Assembly: GCA_014871385.1 (NCBI GenBank)
Contig: CM026428.1
Location: 6,489,471 to 6,553,470 of the forward strand
Direction: 5' to 3'
Source: Ceratodon purpureus
Lineage: Eukaryota; Streptophyta; Bryopsida; Pseudoditrichales; Ditrichaceae
Length of the DNA stretch: 64,000 bases
The notes beneath the pieces were generated by a model that ran no database searches, had not been told where the DNA came from, and saw only the letters and a list, made by a program, of their open reading frames with translations. The translations under genes were made by a program, and so were the position numbers. Positions 13,134 through 26,005 of this stretch are shown here, piece after piece; position 1 is the first letter of the stretch; each line of letters begins with the position of its first letter.

Positions 13134-14103
13134 GTACAGTACCCACCAATAAGTTTACGTTCACAACACAAATAAGAGAACATTTCTCAATTTTCAAACA
13201 ATCACCATGTTCTCAAAAATGATCCAAATTGCCAATTGCAAAGTATATTGGAAAGATAATGGAGTCTTTTATACCATTATGTAAAAGATTTTCCAAAAAA
13301 ATAAAAAATATGTGCTATTATACCATTTTCCTTATGTAGTATCTACTATTTACCCTTAGCTCTTATTAGGGGCTTTCTACGTTGAGGTATGCCAGAAAGG
13401 AGAACTTCAACCATCTTCATAGAAAGCTCTTCCAATTCCTTTTGTATAAATGCAACTTTTTTTTAGAAAAAATATGAATTATACTTACCAAGAAGCTTAA
13501 TTTTAGACTTTCATACTCTAACTGAAGTGTCACCACAAACAAGTGTAACTTCAAATGATCATATCTCTGACCTCAAATGACCAAATTTCATGAAACTAAC
13601 ACCAAATTGTCTAAAACGTAGTAAATTTCATCAAAACCATCTCTTGTGTACTAATCCAAGCCACATGTGTAAGGAAATTTCATTAGCAATCATTGCACTT
13701 AAAAATGTGTATGTTACTTTTTCACAACGGACCACGTCAACGCTTATCACGCCAACTCCATTCAATATTTGTCAGTGTGGGTCACATCTATACAAAGGGC
13801 ATCAAAAGAGGTCTCTCAAGAGATAATAAGATTCTTTTTCTCAACATATCTCACCACATGAAGGCCTTTGTAACAACGAAAGGTAGATACTAAAAAGTAT
13901 GTTAAAATATGCTAAAGTTATTAGATAATTTTCCACTCTTTTTGGAAATTTTTCATATATTGGTAAAGAAGACTCTACTATCTTCCTTATGTAATTTGTA
14001 CTTTGCAATTTAGATTAGTTTTGTGGGCATGGTGGCCAATTGAAAATTGGAAGCATGTTATCTCTTACTGCTATGAACGTAAACTTGTTGGTGGGTACTG
14101 TAC
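13134..14103. mobile_element. DNA transposon relic with about 150-bp terminal inverted repeats (Mutator-like)
   Basis: The left end GTACAGTACCCACCAATAAG at 13134 is mirrored at 14103. About 150 bp inward of each end can still be aligned in inverted orientation, including GTTTACGTTCA, CAATTTTCAA and TTGCAAAGTA blocks and the GAGTCTT pair near 13261 and 13970. The interior has no long ORF, so the element is non-autonomous. Flanks share ATCAT plus partial similarity over 9 bp, which would suit a decayed Mutator-type 9-bp target duplication, but that is weak. Long TIRs also favour the Mutator class. Confidence 0.7.
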
Positions 14104-14707
14104 ATCATCCGAACATACTAACTAAATAATGGCAGATCACCATGGGCTCTTCAGAAAGAGCCTCGAGAGATGATGTTACAAGACAAAGATTTGCAACCGA
14201 AATAAAATTTGACCTGAACTTTCATCTCAATTCAGCATCACAAGCATCGAGCTGCAATTGAAAAAAATCCACAAACATGAAGTGGTTTGCGGAACATATT
14301 GACATCAATGTTCACAATCCTATAGTGAAATTCCTCGTGGCATAATCTACTTTAATACAATCAGGAGATTCTAGCTGCATTCTTCAGAAAGTAGGAAATG
14401 CACATCTCTGGAATCTTTCGCGCATGAAACGAAAGATGAAACTTCAAAGCTTGTCAATATGTTGATATTCTCGGTTGCTGAAGCGACCTCCCTGCTCTGT
14501 TCTCACCATTTTATCTTACAACATGGATGCTCTACTTTGAAAGCCCAACCGCCGCTCATACTCTGCACAAATTTGCACGGGTTTTGGCCCTCCCTTTTGG
14601 AAGCGAGGACTACACGAAATGTACACAACGAGGAAATATGAACTCTCACCTTATATACACTACGCTCAATTTTCATGACTCAAAGAATCCAGTTCGAAAT
14701 TTTTTCA

Positions 14708-17265
14708 TCAATCCTCCTTGTCCAAATCGACTTCGTCTTCCGAATCTGAGAAAAGGTAAAACAGAGAGTGAGATGCCGTGATGGAACAGCTCTTCTCAAG
14801 TGAGTTTGAACAATTATATAACTGTTGGATGAGCACACTATAGCTACTGACTATATTCAATGAAAACCAAAATCAATTTTTGCGTGTCTTGCTCTCAATC
14901 CCCGAATACCTCAGACGTCACAATATCAGTTACAAGTAGAGTGGAAGCAAAGATGACTGAAATTCAGAGGCTTAGCCTTTGGGAGAAGCTTACTCCTGAA
15001 CTTCCATCCCTCAATTCACCAGAATGACAGCCGGATGCAACAAGGCACCAACAAAATTGATTGATGCAAACCACAGCAGAGCCGAATAAAAACGTGAAGG
15101 AATAGAAACTAACCAGAGCGAATGTCATCAGAAATCTTCCCCCAATCTTGAACTTGTTTCACGATCATACGCCACATCAACACCCACCAGTAGATATGCA
15201 GAATGAATAAGCTGATCAACAAGGTGTTGAAGATATAGTACAACACAGGGCCTCGTGGGTTCGTCTCTCGATCAAGTAGCTGCAAGACTTCATAGCTGCA
15301 CAGTCCAGAAACAAAATGTGAACACCTTAGAATAATACTAAATTTGCAATACTTTCAAAATAGCATTCCAGAAACGAATCTGAATGTCTGCTCTAAAATG
15401 TAACGTTATAGAAATTCAACGTTCTTAACAAAGTTGAACGAACAATACACATGGAACTTGAAAACTTCAGAAGAGACACAGGGTTCAAACTGCCATTGAC
15501 AGCATCTCAGCTGGATATTGCTAGCAATGGATACAGAATTGTTTGACAGCAGGAGATGACTTCTGAAGAGTACCTGGTGCTCCAGATGACGAATGATGGG
15601 AAGTAGACGAGTCGGAGCACAATCCAAGACAGCACAAATAGTACGAAAGCAATGCTTGCGCCAACCTCTGATCCGAGGTACTTGCTCAATTTCGCTACTT
15701 CCAAAATTACATCACTCGCATCGTGGATAGCGAGCACTACCGAACCTACTCGAGCAAACCTGTTGCCATGAAACGTGAGCACAGAAGACCTGGGTTATGT
15801 ATCCGAAGTACAGAAAGTCTCCTATCAATGTTGGTTCGCAGCATGAAAGAGAACAAGGTTGTTGTGTCAATTTAAGCAATTAACCACAATTCAATTCCTG
15901 TGCAGGTTTTCCCTTCATTGACTCCTTCACTTTTGGATCTCCGGTGTCTTCGACCCAATCCAGTTTCAATGAACTGCATTATTCACTGATTTCAGGGATG
16001 GTAGGGCAGACCCCGTAGGAGAGAACTGGGTAACCATTTGAGAAAGACAAAATGGATGCACTATGGTGTAAAGGCCCAATGCTGTGTGCAACACAAACTA
16101 AATCAGATTGTCTGCATTCGCCATACCACGGAACTTCAAATACCGTGGGAGGATAAAACCAAATTACCTGGCAAGATAAGAGAAAACGATGAGGACAACA
16201 GCAGCAACATGATGTGACATACTGACACCAAAATCTTTTCGCCTGGTCTCCCAAAACATCAATGCGAATATGCTGTAGGTGTAGAATCCTCCCGCAAATC
16301 CATATAGCACTTTCAGCTTCAGCCTGGTCAATTATCCACCGAGGCAACTAGTACTATCAGAAAAAGTTCCCTTGGTTTGTACTTCATCGTTGAAAATCAT
16401 ACATTCCATGTGATTGACCCGCAGAATAGTTCCATGGCAGCGACAGGAACAGGAATTTTTTCAGATAGAAACATTCCCCTCTCTCGAAGAGTGATGCAAG
16501 AAAATTTAAGAGGAAGATGACCGATTGAGCAGATACCTTGTCATCTGGTTAGGCCATCGCTGATCACCTGGGCCTACCCAAAATTGTTTGCTCTCGGTGA
16601 ACCATGGCTCATTGTAAGTCACTGCTAAGGCAAAGAGTTCAGCTGTGAGGTAGTACAGACCCTTCCAGGCAGACTCCTTGAACTTGACGAGTCTCCTATG
16701 TTGGTATTCTTCCATGTCTTCTGATATTGTCTCTGCGAAAGGCTGCTTTGAACCATATATAACTTTCCTTCCCAATTTCTGCATGCGCACGAATTGTTTA
16801 CAACCTTCACAAAACCTTAACCACCTTAACCTTACCCTACGAGCTGACAATTGAAGTTCAAATTCGACCTCAACTTTATGGTTTAAGTTCTGTAAATGTA
16901 CACTATAACGCATGCCTCTTTGAAGAAGAATGAATTGAAGTCGTACAGCAACCGCAACAAGATCCCGACTTGAGTATGGTCAAATTATGAAACATCACAG
17001 CAAACCCTGGTTTCACAAACTTCAAGTGAGGTGAAATTCTCCATACAACCAGCTTGTGTTCAATTTATCAGAATCACAAGCATCCTCAAGCTCAGCTCTC
17101 ACTGACCTCCAAGATGAAGTTGTCAAAAAAATAGCGCACAGTCGGAAAGACCACGGCAAACAAGGGAATCATCACCAAGTCCTTCGCCGCAGGGTAGCTT
17201 TCCTTCTCCCAGTCCGGCCACTCCATCCCTCGCCATCGCGACACCGAAGCCAACAGAGGAACCAT
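14708..17265 (-). CDS. Ceramide synthase, LAG1/LOH type (TLC domain), 320 aa, six exons
   Basis: Sphingosine N-acyltransferase of the ER membrane, joining a fatty acyl-CoA to a long-chain base to make (dihydro)ceramide. Exons are 17265-17107, 16778-16537, 16323-16168, 15759-15574, 15295-15114 and 14745-14708; all phases close (963 nt). The start was chosen as [20 protein letters not shown], matching the short N terminus of plant LAG1 proteins. Family blocks in order are [19 protein letters not shown], and the Lag motif around [16 protein letters not shown] with the paired catalytic His at about 171-172, then [15 protein letters not shown] near 188. Five to six hydrophobic TLC segments follow. 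The acidic tail [12 protein letters not shown] resembles the C-terminal region phosphorylated in yeast and plant relatives. Plant LOH paralogues differ in acyl-chain preference; I cannot assign this one. No defect is visible. Confidence 0.93.
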
Positions 17266-19300
17266 AATTACAGCAATCCCCGTGAAAGTGCTAAATAAAT
17301 TGGATTTCTTGCCAGCGGAAACAGAATCACCATTAACCTGAGAATCCTGAACCAGAAACAAACCAGAGCACACAACTTAAATCATATCAGACCAAAATTA
17401 TACCAAGCTCTAGACAACAACCGCAGAAATATCCAAGCGAGAGAATTCAACACTCTGTACTTGACCCCACCAGGAATCCCTGGCTAGAACTCCCCCCATG
17501 AGATCGATACAAAGCAAACAGTGCTCTGCTAGTACAACGGACAAAATTATGATGCTTCGTACAGAAGAGCTAGAACACTCCACATCCTTGACCACCTTCG
17601 AGACTTGTTAGTTCGTCCTCTCTCTCTCGCTTCTACTCTTCCACTCCCACCATACCTTGAAGAGATTCTTCACGTTCTCTGTGTCCATTGAACTCACAAC
17701 CACCACCCCGACTCAAAAATCTTCTCAAAACACTACCTCGTTCCGACTCTCCCCAGCCCACATGCCACTGAATTAACTCCTCAAAAACTCTACCGAATTC
17801 ACAGAATCCTCCGACTTGGGAAAGAATTGCCGCCCAGCTAGCTGCTCAAGTCAAGAGTACTTGCATCACTCTGGAAGTCACCAGCCATGAAAAGCAGCGC
17901 CTTTACAGTTTCCAGTGATCTACTCCTCGTGCATCATCACCACCGTCACCACCATCACCTCAGCAACGCTCCACATACTTTACCAACGACGATCGGCTCT
18001 TTAGCCTACCAACCATTACACATGCGGTGTTAAATCCAAAACTCAGTCAATTAGCATCCCCCTCCCTCCCACCTCCCAATTGACCATCACCAGTGCCTCC
18101 TCCCCTCTCCAGGGCCCGCACTGCGACCAAGCACAACATAAGACTTCACAAACTCTCAACAACTACACTCATCTTCATCGATACCTCAATCATACTCATG
18201 CAACACTCGTATGATACCCGAAAGACATGACATGATCACCATGTGAAGCTTAGCCGAGATATGGTCTAAGTTGCTGTGATTGTCATAAGACCCACTTCAT
18301 GACACACACTTCATTCTAGAAATGGGCAGGGCACAAGTTTTTCGACCTCAACCACAACAAACAGACCAAGCTCAAAAACTAGAATATTAAACATTAAACT
18401 TCTAACACCAACAATGATAATACTCATGTGATACTAGTATGATACTGGTGTCGTTGCCGAGGTGATATTTCGGGAAGGTGTGTCTATGAAACAGACGAGG
18501 TTGCTTCGCTGTCGAAGTATACTAAAAGCTTGATGATGAAGAATTCTCATGAATTATGGAGTGTAGTGACAATACTGGAAACATGGGGTTGCCGATGTTG
18601 CTGGTAATAGTATGATTATCTTGTGAGGGATCTTCGGTTCCGGGCCCTCGGAGGGCTTTCGTGGTCTTCTTCGTGCTCCATTTGTCCTTCCAGCATAGGC
18701 TGGTGCTCGGTCAAAAACGCATGCAACTTCCCTTGCATGTCTTGAGCCACTGCTGGTCACTGTGATATTGCGCTGTATTTCTGGGACTTGGAAAGCTCCT
18801 CCGGAACGTCTTTGCCTTCTGGATGGTTCATTTTTTAAAAAGTTTTTTTGAGTTTTTTAATATTTTTGCAACATGGGCAAGGAGGGTCTTTTGCTGGTAT
18901 TCTTTTTGGTTTTAGTGTTGTGGTGATTTGTATATGAAGTCATGGGTTGAGGTTGCAGCATCGTCATGGCATCATCATGTGTTGGGTGTGGTGTTTGGGT
19001 ATCTTACTTTGTGCACTGGAGGAAGGTGCTTTTTAATATTATTGGATAGATGTGTGGGTCACAGCTTAATCATGAAGGGCAGCTGAGTCTTTTGTGAAAT
19101 AGGATTGTTGACACAAATGTGTGAGGAGCATTGGTGTCTTTGGACAAGGTTTGGAGGCCATGACATGGCAGAGAATGTTGGAGATTCTGTGGAAGAGTCT
19201 ACCATGGATGTTCAGGTGAGCTGCGAAAAAGTTGTCATGTGTGTAAGGTGTGGCAACATTTATTTTGGATGCAGGTTTATTAAATTTGAAATTCTGACTT
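17266..19300. other. Upstream region of the ceramide synthase gene and spacer
   Basis: Contains the promoter and leader of the minus-strand ceramide synthase gene. There are pyrimidine-rich stretches near 17.6-18.1 kb (read on +). Repeated ATGATAC/GTATGATAC motifs occur at 18.2-18.45 kb. I see no supported gene; the ORF at 18554-18760 on minus has no recognisable content. Confidence 0.5.
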
Positions 19301-19305
19301 GAAGG

Positions 19306-19329
19306 AAATCTTGTTTATAATTTTTGTCC

Positions 19330-19360
<31 letters not shown>

Positions 19361-19370
19361 GTTTATAATT
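19306..19370 (+). mobile_element. Poly(A) retroposition scar flanked by 17-bp target site duplication
   Basis: A 17-bp direct repeat, AAATCTTGTTTATAATT, lies at 19306-19322 and again at 19354-19370. Between the copies are only a few bases (TTTGTCC) and a run of about 27 A. This is the structure left by target-primed reverse transcription of an almost completely 5'-truncated LINE or mRNA copy inserted on the plus strand. The perfect duplication suggests a recent event. Confidence 0.8.
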
Positions 19371-19821
19371 ACCATGCATGCATCAATCAAGGTTGCAGGG
19401 AACATCCTTGATTTGCACCTTAAGAAACAAAGTCAACTTCCAGCTAGGATATTTGAATGTAGGTATTTTAGTTATTTAGAAAGTGGTTGCTGTTTAAATA
19501 AGGTATATTTGCTTCATTTTGACATTCACAATAGTGTTGCTCACGATTTCATTCTGTAAAATTTTACTTAAGCAATTATGTGAAGCACAATTTTTTGTTC
19601 TCTATGAATTTTAAGATACTAGAAGTGAGATCCACAATTCCCACCTTGTAACGATTGACTTTTCAAAATAGCATTCACAAAAAATAAAATCATTAGTTAA
19701 CTGATATAAAAACATACCAATATAAATAACAAACATAAACAAAGATTGGAACTAAGGGACAACATAAGCATCATATGGGTGCAAAAAGATCAATATATGT
19801 ATTATTTAGAATTTCCATTAA

Positions 19822-20704
19822 CCCAGGGGGAAGCACAATAAAGTGTACCAAAAAAGTGGTTAACTATTTGACAATTTCAGCCCTATGTGTAAATGGTAGA
19901 GAAAGTGGCATGTAGGAATTCTTGATTGAAAATTAAGTTCGGGATACGGAAATTAGACTTGATGTTCTACAACTTCCCAAATTTGCGGAAGAAGATGTTG
20001 AGTTTAGACACCTCTACGAACACCATAAAGTCGGACAAAGTGAAAGCTGTCATTTGGAAAAGTGATCGTTTTACACCGTATTTACGACAAAAATCACTTT
20101 TGACTTCGCAGGGACCTCCGTTTGTACACTACGCTTGTAGAAATAATCTGGACGGCCGTGGTTGGAATTCTGGATTGGCCAAAAGTGTCTAAAATACGTT
20201 TTTAAGACGCTGTTTTCCGTGAAACTTTTGGGGAGTTTTTTTTCACCGAACATTGTTTTTTAAATTGGAAAAAACATCCTCTAAAGACAATAGAGGTCCC
20301 CAAATGAAGAAATTAAGACTTTGAAAAAGTTCATTTTCGTGATTTAGAACTAGCGGTCAAAATAAGTTTCAATTGAAGATGTTTTTTTTATGAAGATGTA
20401 CCTAAGATACCTTGTGACACCCTAAAAAGTGACTAAAATGCTCAAAAACTACACCAAAATGCTCAAAATCAGCTTTGAGCTTTAAAAAACAGCACACTTC
20501 ATATTCACTTTCTAGTGATCACATGTTGCACTTTGTGGTCCACTTTATTGTGCTCTCCCCCACCCCTAAAATTTCACAAAATCCAAAGTAGGTTGTAGTG
20601 AACTTCGGCAAGCTACCATAGTTAGGATTTTTAATATATCTTGGCAAGATTTTTTTAGTGAACATGATAAATCATAATCTTTATGGGGTTGAAATTTCAG
20701 CATT

Positions 20705-20803
<99 letters not shown>

Positions 20804-20868
20804 TTTTTTTGAAATTTTCAGCATTTTAGAAGTGAAAATTGGCAAAAACGGGCTTGGAATTTTAGGGG
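19822..20868. mobile_element. TTAA-flanked non-autonomous element, possibly composite, with internal (TA)n
   Basis: The left side reads TTAA then CCCAGGGGGAAGC, and the right side reads TTTTAGGGG then TTAA (20869-20872). An inner inverted pair of about 25 bp (GCACAATAAAGTG core, 19826-19850 against 20537-20561) and a second pair (CCCCTAAAATTTC at 20563 against its mirror ending 20868) suggest nested insertions. A TTAA target with ends starting CCC is the piggyBac pattern, but TTAA is frequent in AT-rich DNA. There is no transposase ORF. Confidence 0.45.
20708..20799. repeat. (TA)n microsatellite, about 46 units
   Basis: An uninterrupted alternating TA tract. It is flanked on both sides by copies of GAAATTTCAGCATTT or a close variant (about 20690 and 20810), so it may have expanded inside a duplicated segment. 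It is likely unstable and able to form a cruciform. Confidence 0.95.
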
Positions 20869-20872
20869 TTAA

Positions 20873-23080
20873 GATTGAGAATCTTCATTGAAGAAATGAA
20901 TGACATTCTTTTCCAATAGATCAAGGTTGGTATTTACAAATGGACTCTACATAGATTTTCTTTACTAGATAAAGTATTTATGATCACCTAAATAGTACTA
21001 GATTCAATATGGTATAGTATAACTTAGGATGTATATTAGATTCTACAAATGTCTCAGAAGCAAGATTTTTAGTTAGTTGTTATCTTTGATTAGAAGAAAA
21101 GAGATATTGCACAATAGCAAAAAAAATAAAAAGAACCATATTATCAACCAAAATATATGGAATGGTTTAAAACCAAAACAACATGTCCAAATATTAATTT
21201 TCAAAAACATAACAACTTAGGCCCTATTATCTCAAAAAATGGAATAATAGAAACATTTTCTCCTCAAAGAAAATAAACTAATTAGACTTAAAACAAATGA
21301 AAGCCTACTTACAAAGCAAGTTGCAACAAATGGCTTAGTCAATCCAAAGAATCAATTCATAGGTGAATAAATAAAAGAAACCTATCCTCAAACCAAGAGT
21401 AAGTTACAAAATAAAATTTAGCAAGCAATCAAGAATACTTCCATAAGGCTATCTTTCATAACCAATAAAAGTCCACCTCAAACCTTCTACATCTTCTCTA
21501 GCACATCCACCAATCCCACACATTCATTAGTATACACTTCAAACCTCCTCCATGCATAGATACAAACCGCGTAAACTTTCTCAAACAAAAGAAATCAATA
21601 AGGCAACCACAATGGCAAGACTTAGTTTACATTTACAAACTAATCATACATTGTAGTTGTAAGCCTTTTGTCTCAAACTCATGACCAATTCATTCAATTT
21701 TTAGAATTCTTTCAATTGTCTTTTTTTTCATTAAAGACCACATTTTATGTCTAAAGAAGTCAACATTTATTAAGAATTATCACATACATATATTAAACAT
21801 AAGCTTTTAAAAGCTTTCAACTATCCAGACAGTCCTTAAGATGTTCTATAGACTTCCAAAATCTTCTAAAGGTTTTTATAACCTTCCATATAAGGTTCTA
21901 TAGAACTTAGATTTCATAGTATAAATAGGAGATAAGATTATTTGCACCTGAGTTCTACCTACATTTTTGGTGGAACAATCCATCTTATTGCAAGCTCGAT
22001 CAGTCTTTGAACCACCCTTGCTATAAATCTAATTTGTTATCTTTGATTTTCATATACACATTTGACTAATTCTTGTTTTCATAAGTGATTTGCATTATCT
22101 CTTTTTGGGGTGTACTTAATTTATGAAACTTTATGTTTTTAAGGAAATTTATTGTGAACAATTCTATATCACATATGATTTTAGATATATTGTGGAAGAT
22201 CCTACAAAAATTTAAATCTTTAACAAGGTAATACACATTATACATATGATTAGATTTGCATTAACTTTTATGAATTCTTGAACTACATTTGCACCATATC
22301 TTCAATTACTTCTTAGATTTTGGTAAATTTGGTTGTTTTAATAACAATCATTTTCATTTCTGCAAGTCAATACAAGAGTATGTTGTAATTTCATTATATT
22401 ATTTTTTAATATATTTCTTTTAATAATTATGATAGTATATAATAGGTCTAAGATGAAGGAACTTCAATCTTATTAGCATTAGTCTTGTGAGTATTAGTCA
22501 AACATTCTTATCAACATATTTTGTGAAGTTATATTTATGTTTCTTTGCATATGTTTTCTATAGAATTTATATAAAGAAGACAAAGTTATTGGACTACCTC
22601 TAGCACTATAAATTATATTGTTTTTGCAATATTCATTACAATTCCACATCAAAGGCAATAACAATTAAGATTGTAGATATCAAAGAACAAAATATTCATG
22701 ATTCCCTTGATTTTGCAATCTAAAAATCATCATACAAGTGCCTACACAATTATTACAAACAATATACATTATCGTACAACTAAGTTAACTGTCACAAACA
22801 ATATCTATTACTTATTATTCTGTTAGTTATCACAACCAGTTCGTGATTGAAACTCATAGCACACCTTCTTTATATGTTTATCTGAGCAATAATGGTATGG
22901 CAAAAATATTAATATGTCTTGATTAGTTAGTATACTTGTTAAAAATAATTAGCATGAACGATGAATGGACACACTTGTGGGATGTTCGTATCGTTAGAGA
23001 GTAGAATGTTTGATTTTGCATGTTTGAAGCTCTTCTTTGCATTATTTCTCCCAAGAGGCACAAAACTTAATTTTTAGAAG
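20873..23080. other. Gene-poor AT-rich stretch
   Basis: No gene is supported. A TATA-box-like TATAAATAGGAG at about 21920, followed by a non-AT-rich leader-like segment, resembles an LTR U3/R promoter, but I could not find matching LTR ends, so no retrotransposon is called. Confidence 0.5.
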
Positions 23081-23084
23081 AGAT

Positions 23085-25730
23085 GATATTGAAAGGTGAT
23101 AAGTGGCAAATTTTTACTCAAAACTCTATTTATACATCTCTTGTTTGTACGAGCATGGTGAGTAGCAGCACCCTTCTACCATTAGGAAATTGTTTGAAAA
23201 AGAAAAAGAAAATGCTTGTATGGAGAGTGTTAGCTTTAAGTGTTATGTTGCAAGTTTATCACCCCCAAGCCAAAAGAAGGTTAAAGCAACCATACCTAAT
23301 GGAATGCAACGTCCTCCTTTTTGGCTTGGCTACCCCATAATGAATGTTTTAGGAAAGGAAGATTGCAGCACCTCTTATAAGCAGAATTTATTTGTTCCAA
23401 AATTGATAAAAAATTGTAGATCTGAGGAAGAAGCTTTTTAATATGTTAAGTCCAATCCTTCATTCCCGTATATCTCGCAAGAAGAATAGACTTTTAGGCG
23501 GAAAAATGGGAAGGAAGGAATGTACTACAACCTCACACAAATACCATTTGGTGTAGAGGTTGATGAACATGGTTTTGCTTTGGACTATCAAGTTTTTATC
23601 CATTTTAAGAGGAGTTAAACCTCTTAAGGGATGATGTGTTTGCATTGACTAAGGAAAGATTGCAAAAAATAAATATTGAGGTTGGTGATGTTCTTGAGGA
23701 GCCAATTGCAACTTTTTGTTTTTATGGATCCAAGAGATGGTGTTCGAAACCGATGAGGTTCATCCCAACACTCCGCTTCCATTTATGAACTTCATAACAC
23801 ATAATATAATAAATGCAAGTACATAATATTTAACAATCACTTGTAAAGTTGAATTATGAGTCAATAATCGAGAAACAACATTACATTGACAAAATGTAGA
23901 GTGAGGGACACGCTCCCCTCAATGAACTTAAATACAAGAGAAATAATTAACTAACTTAACTACTCTTAGTACTAACTATTAGATATCTTCTGTACTCTTC
24001 CTATAGTGGTTCATTGTAATCCAGTCTTGTTAATACGACAAAGTCGTAACAAATGGAGTGAAATAATTAAACTCCATCTCAAGAATCCAGAAGTGGATGG
24101 ATTGGCTCTTCTCCAAGGACGGAGACAAAGTCTACCAATTTCCATGGTAAAGTTGTCAAATCTTTTGACACCATTGCCATAGGGAACATGTTTTCCGTGA
24201 AAGTAACAAGTCCCTCTCTCAAAGGTAAAAACTAGTATACCTTGCTTTAGGAAATTGTAGCTGATGATTTCGAAAAGGACTTGAGTTTAAAATCACCATT
24301 GTTCAAAAATCCATGGAGTGAGAATATGTTTGGGTAAAAGCACCTTCTCCCAAGGAAGCAAAAATGATTAAACACAACAAAGTTTCATTTTTCAATGAAA
24401 TGGTTGAGGTAAATTTTGCAAGCAATGTAAAACTTTCCGAGGATGATAAAGCTAGAAAGAATGCGGTAATGCTAATTGCCCGGAATCTCAACAAAGTGAA
24501 TACTACCATGCAAATTGAGGAGGGCATCCGAAAATTCATGGAAGAAGGAAATGTCCTTAGCTTCTACTTCAAATTTGAGAATGGCAAGTACCCCGGTTCA
24601 GATAATGTGCAATTTCTCAATTCTTATGTTTATAAAAAGTTGGTCAAGAAAAACGAAAAAATATTAGATAAATATGTAGAATTTATACATCATCCAAAAA
24701 GTCTAGATGGGAAAAATGCGCCTAGTAAAGAAAAGTTAGTTAGACTTGGATTTACCGATGTGAACACCGCCCTTGCCAACACCATCCCAGACAAAGGATC
24801 AGTTAGAAATCTAGAAAGATAAATAAAGAAATATGACAGAGAAAACAATTTAAAAATCATGGCCCTACAAACCTCCAACATTTGCAAATGGAAGGCCAAT
24901 GAAGATATAAACAATGAACTTTCTAATGAATTTTGGGAAAACCCTGCCATCACAGATAAACAAAAATCATGCCTCATGAAATTCCGTACGGGAACTTACA
25001 CGGGACATGCTAGGAAACAAATGTTTTTTGGAAGAGAAAGATTTCCATCTATCACATGTCCCATTAGGAATTAACGTGAACCGGATACATGGCTACATGT
25101 ATTACTTACATGCCAACAATAACATATACATTCACTCCGAGTCAAAAGACACAATAAAGCAGTCTTAGAAATTCAAAATTTACTTGTCTCATCCAAAAAA
25201 TCACGTTGTTTTATTTTCATGAATGCTGGCACGTCCAATGATAAACCTCCAGAAAACATTGTTCCTAACTAGCTACTTCTCTATACATGCGGCGCAAAAA
25301 GATGCCATTGTAACTCAAGATTTACACCAAACATTCTCTGCGTCCAAGGTCTATCATACCAAAGCGACCCCCTCCAAAAATAGACCCCAATCTTACCATA
25401 CAATTTATTGAATTTTCATACTGCAATAACAAATTCTCCTCAGAAACACTTGAAGCTAAAACTAACAAATACAATCCTTTAATCGCGAGTATTGCTGTTA
25501 GAGGATGAAAAGTTGACCCCTTTATTGTCATCACAGCAAGCACTAGAGCCACCACACACATTCCATCAATGAAACTACTTGTAGAGAATTTTAAAATACC
25601 TATGACTACCATCAAAAATACCTTCAAAAATATAAACACTATTGCCATACAATATGCCATGTCTATCCTCCTCTATAAAGGAAGAATAGAAAACCACCAA
25701 CCATTACCAGTAACATTGGACCCCGCATAG
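23085..25730 (+). pseudogene. Decayed LINE-type (non-LTR) retrotransposon
   Basis: Plus-strand coding fragments are scattered over three frames with many stops. An ORF1-like part is visible at about 23.1-23.75 kb (fragments YYNLTQIPFGVEVDEHGFAL and KINIEVGDVLEEPIATF). A longer open piece at 24364-24822 continues it (EVNFASNVKLSEDDKARKNA, GKYPGSDNVQFLNSYVYKKL). The 3' part at 24.86-25.7 kb has a zinc-knuckle-like CPI..REPDTWLHVLLTC segment and IAIQYAMSILLYKGRIENHQ. The organisation and the Cys-rich tail suit the C-terminal region of a plant non-LTR element. No reverse-transcriptase YxDD box is intact. The 23.75-24.05 kb interval does not fit the coding frame and may be a nested insertion. Confidence 0.55.
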
Positions 25731-25741
25731 TTAAAACTTAA

Positions 25742-26001
25742 CCCTTAACTATCCTTAAAACCCGAAATGGGTTTCAATGGTTCCCGCAGGAGAAAAATTC
25801 AGCCAAGTTTGACCATTATTATCTCACAAATGCAAAAGAATCGACGGTTCAAATTTGGTATGTAAGTAGAACTTCAAGTTAAATTTGAGATCCTAGGGTT
25901 GGATTTTTTAAATAATGCTTAGATTGAGCTTTTTTGGGCCTGAAGTAGAAGAAGGTCAAATTTTGTAATTTAGGCACTTTTGCGTCAAGGAAATTTAGGG
26001 G
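25742..26001. mobile_element. Possible short TTAA-flanked MITE
   Basis: TTAA (25738-25741) is followed by CCCTTAACTATCC, and the other end is GGAAATTTAGGGG followed by TTAA (26002-26005). Terminal similarity is imperfect. It is listed because the same TTAA-CCC/GGG-TTAA arrangement occurs twice more in the window. Confidence 0.3.
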
Positions 26002-26005
26002 TTAA

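Noticed and set aside
20658-20891. ORF with a long YI repeat
   Set aside because: Translation of the (TA)n tract.
21920-21935. TATAAATAGGAG as an LTR promoter
   Set aside because: No matching LTR pair, primer-binding site or polypurine tract was found nearby.
25322-25660. 112-codon minus-strand ORF
   Set aside because: Antisense shadow of the plus-strand LINE remnant.
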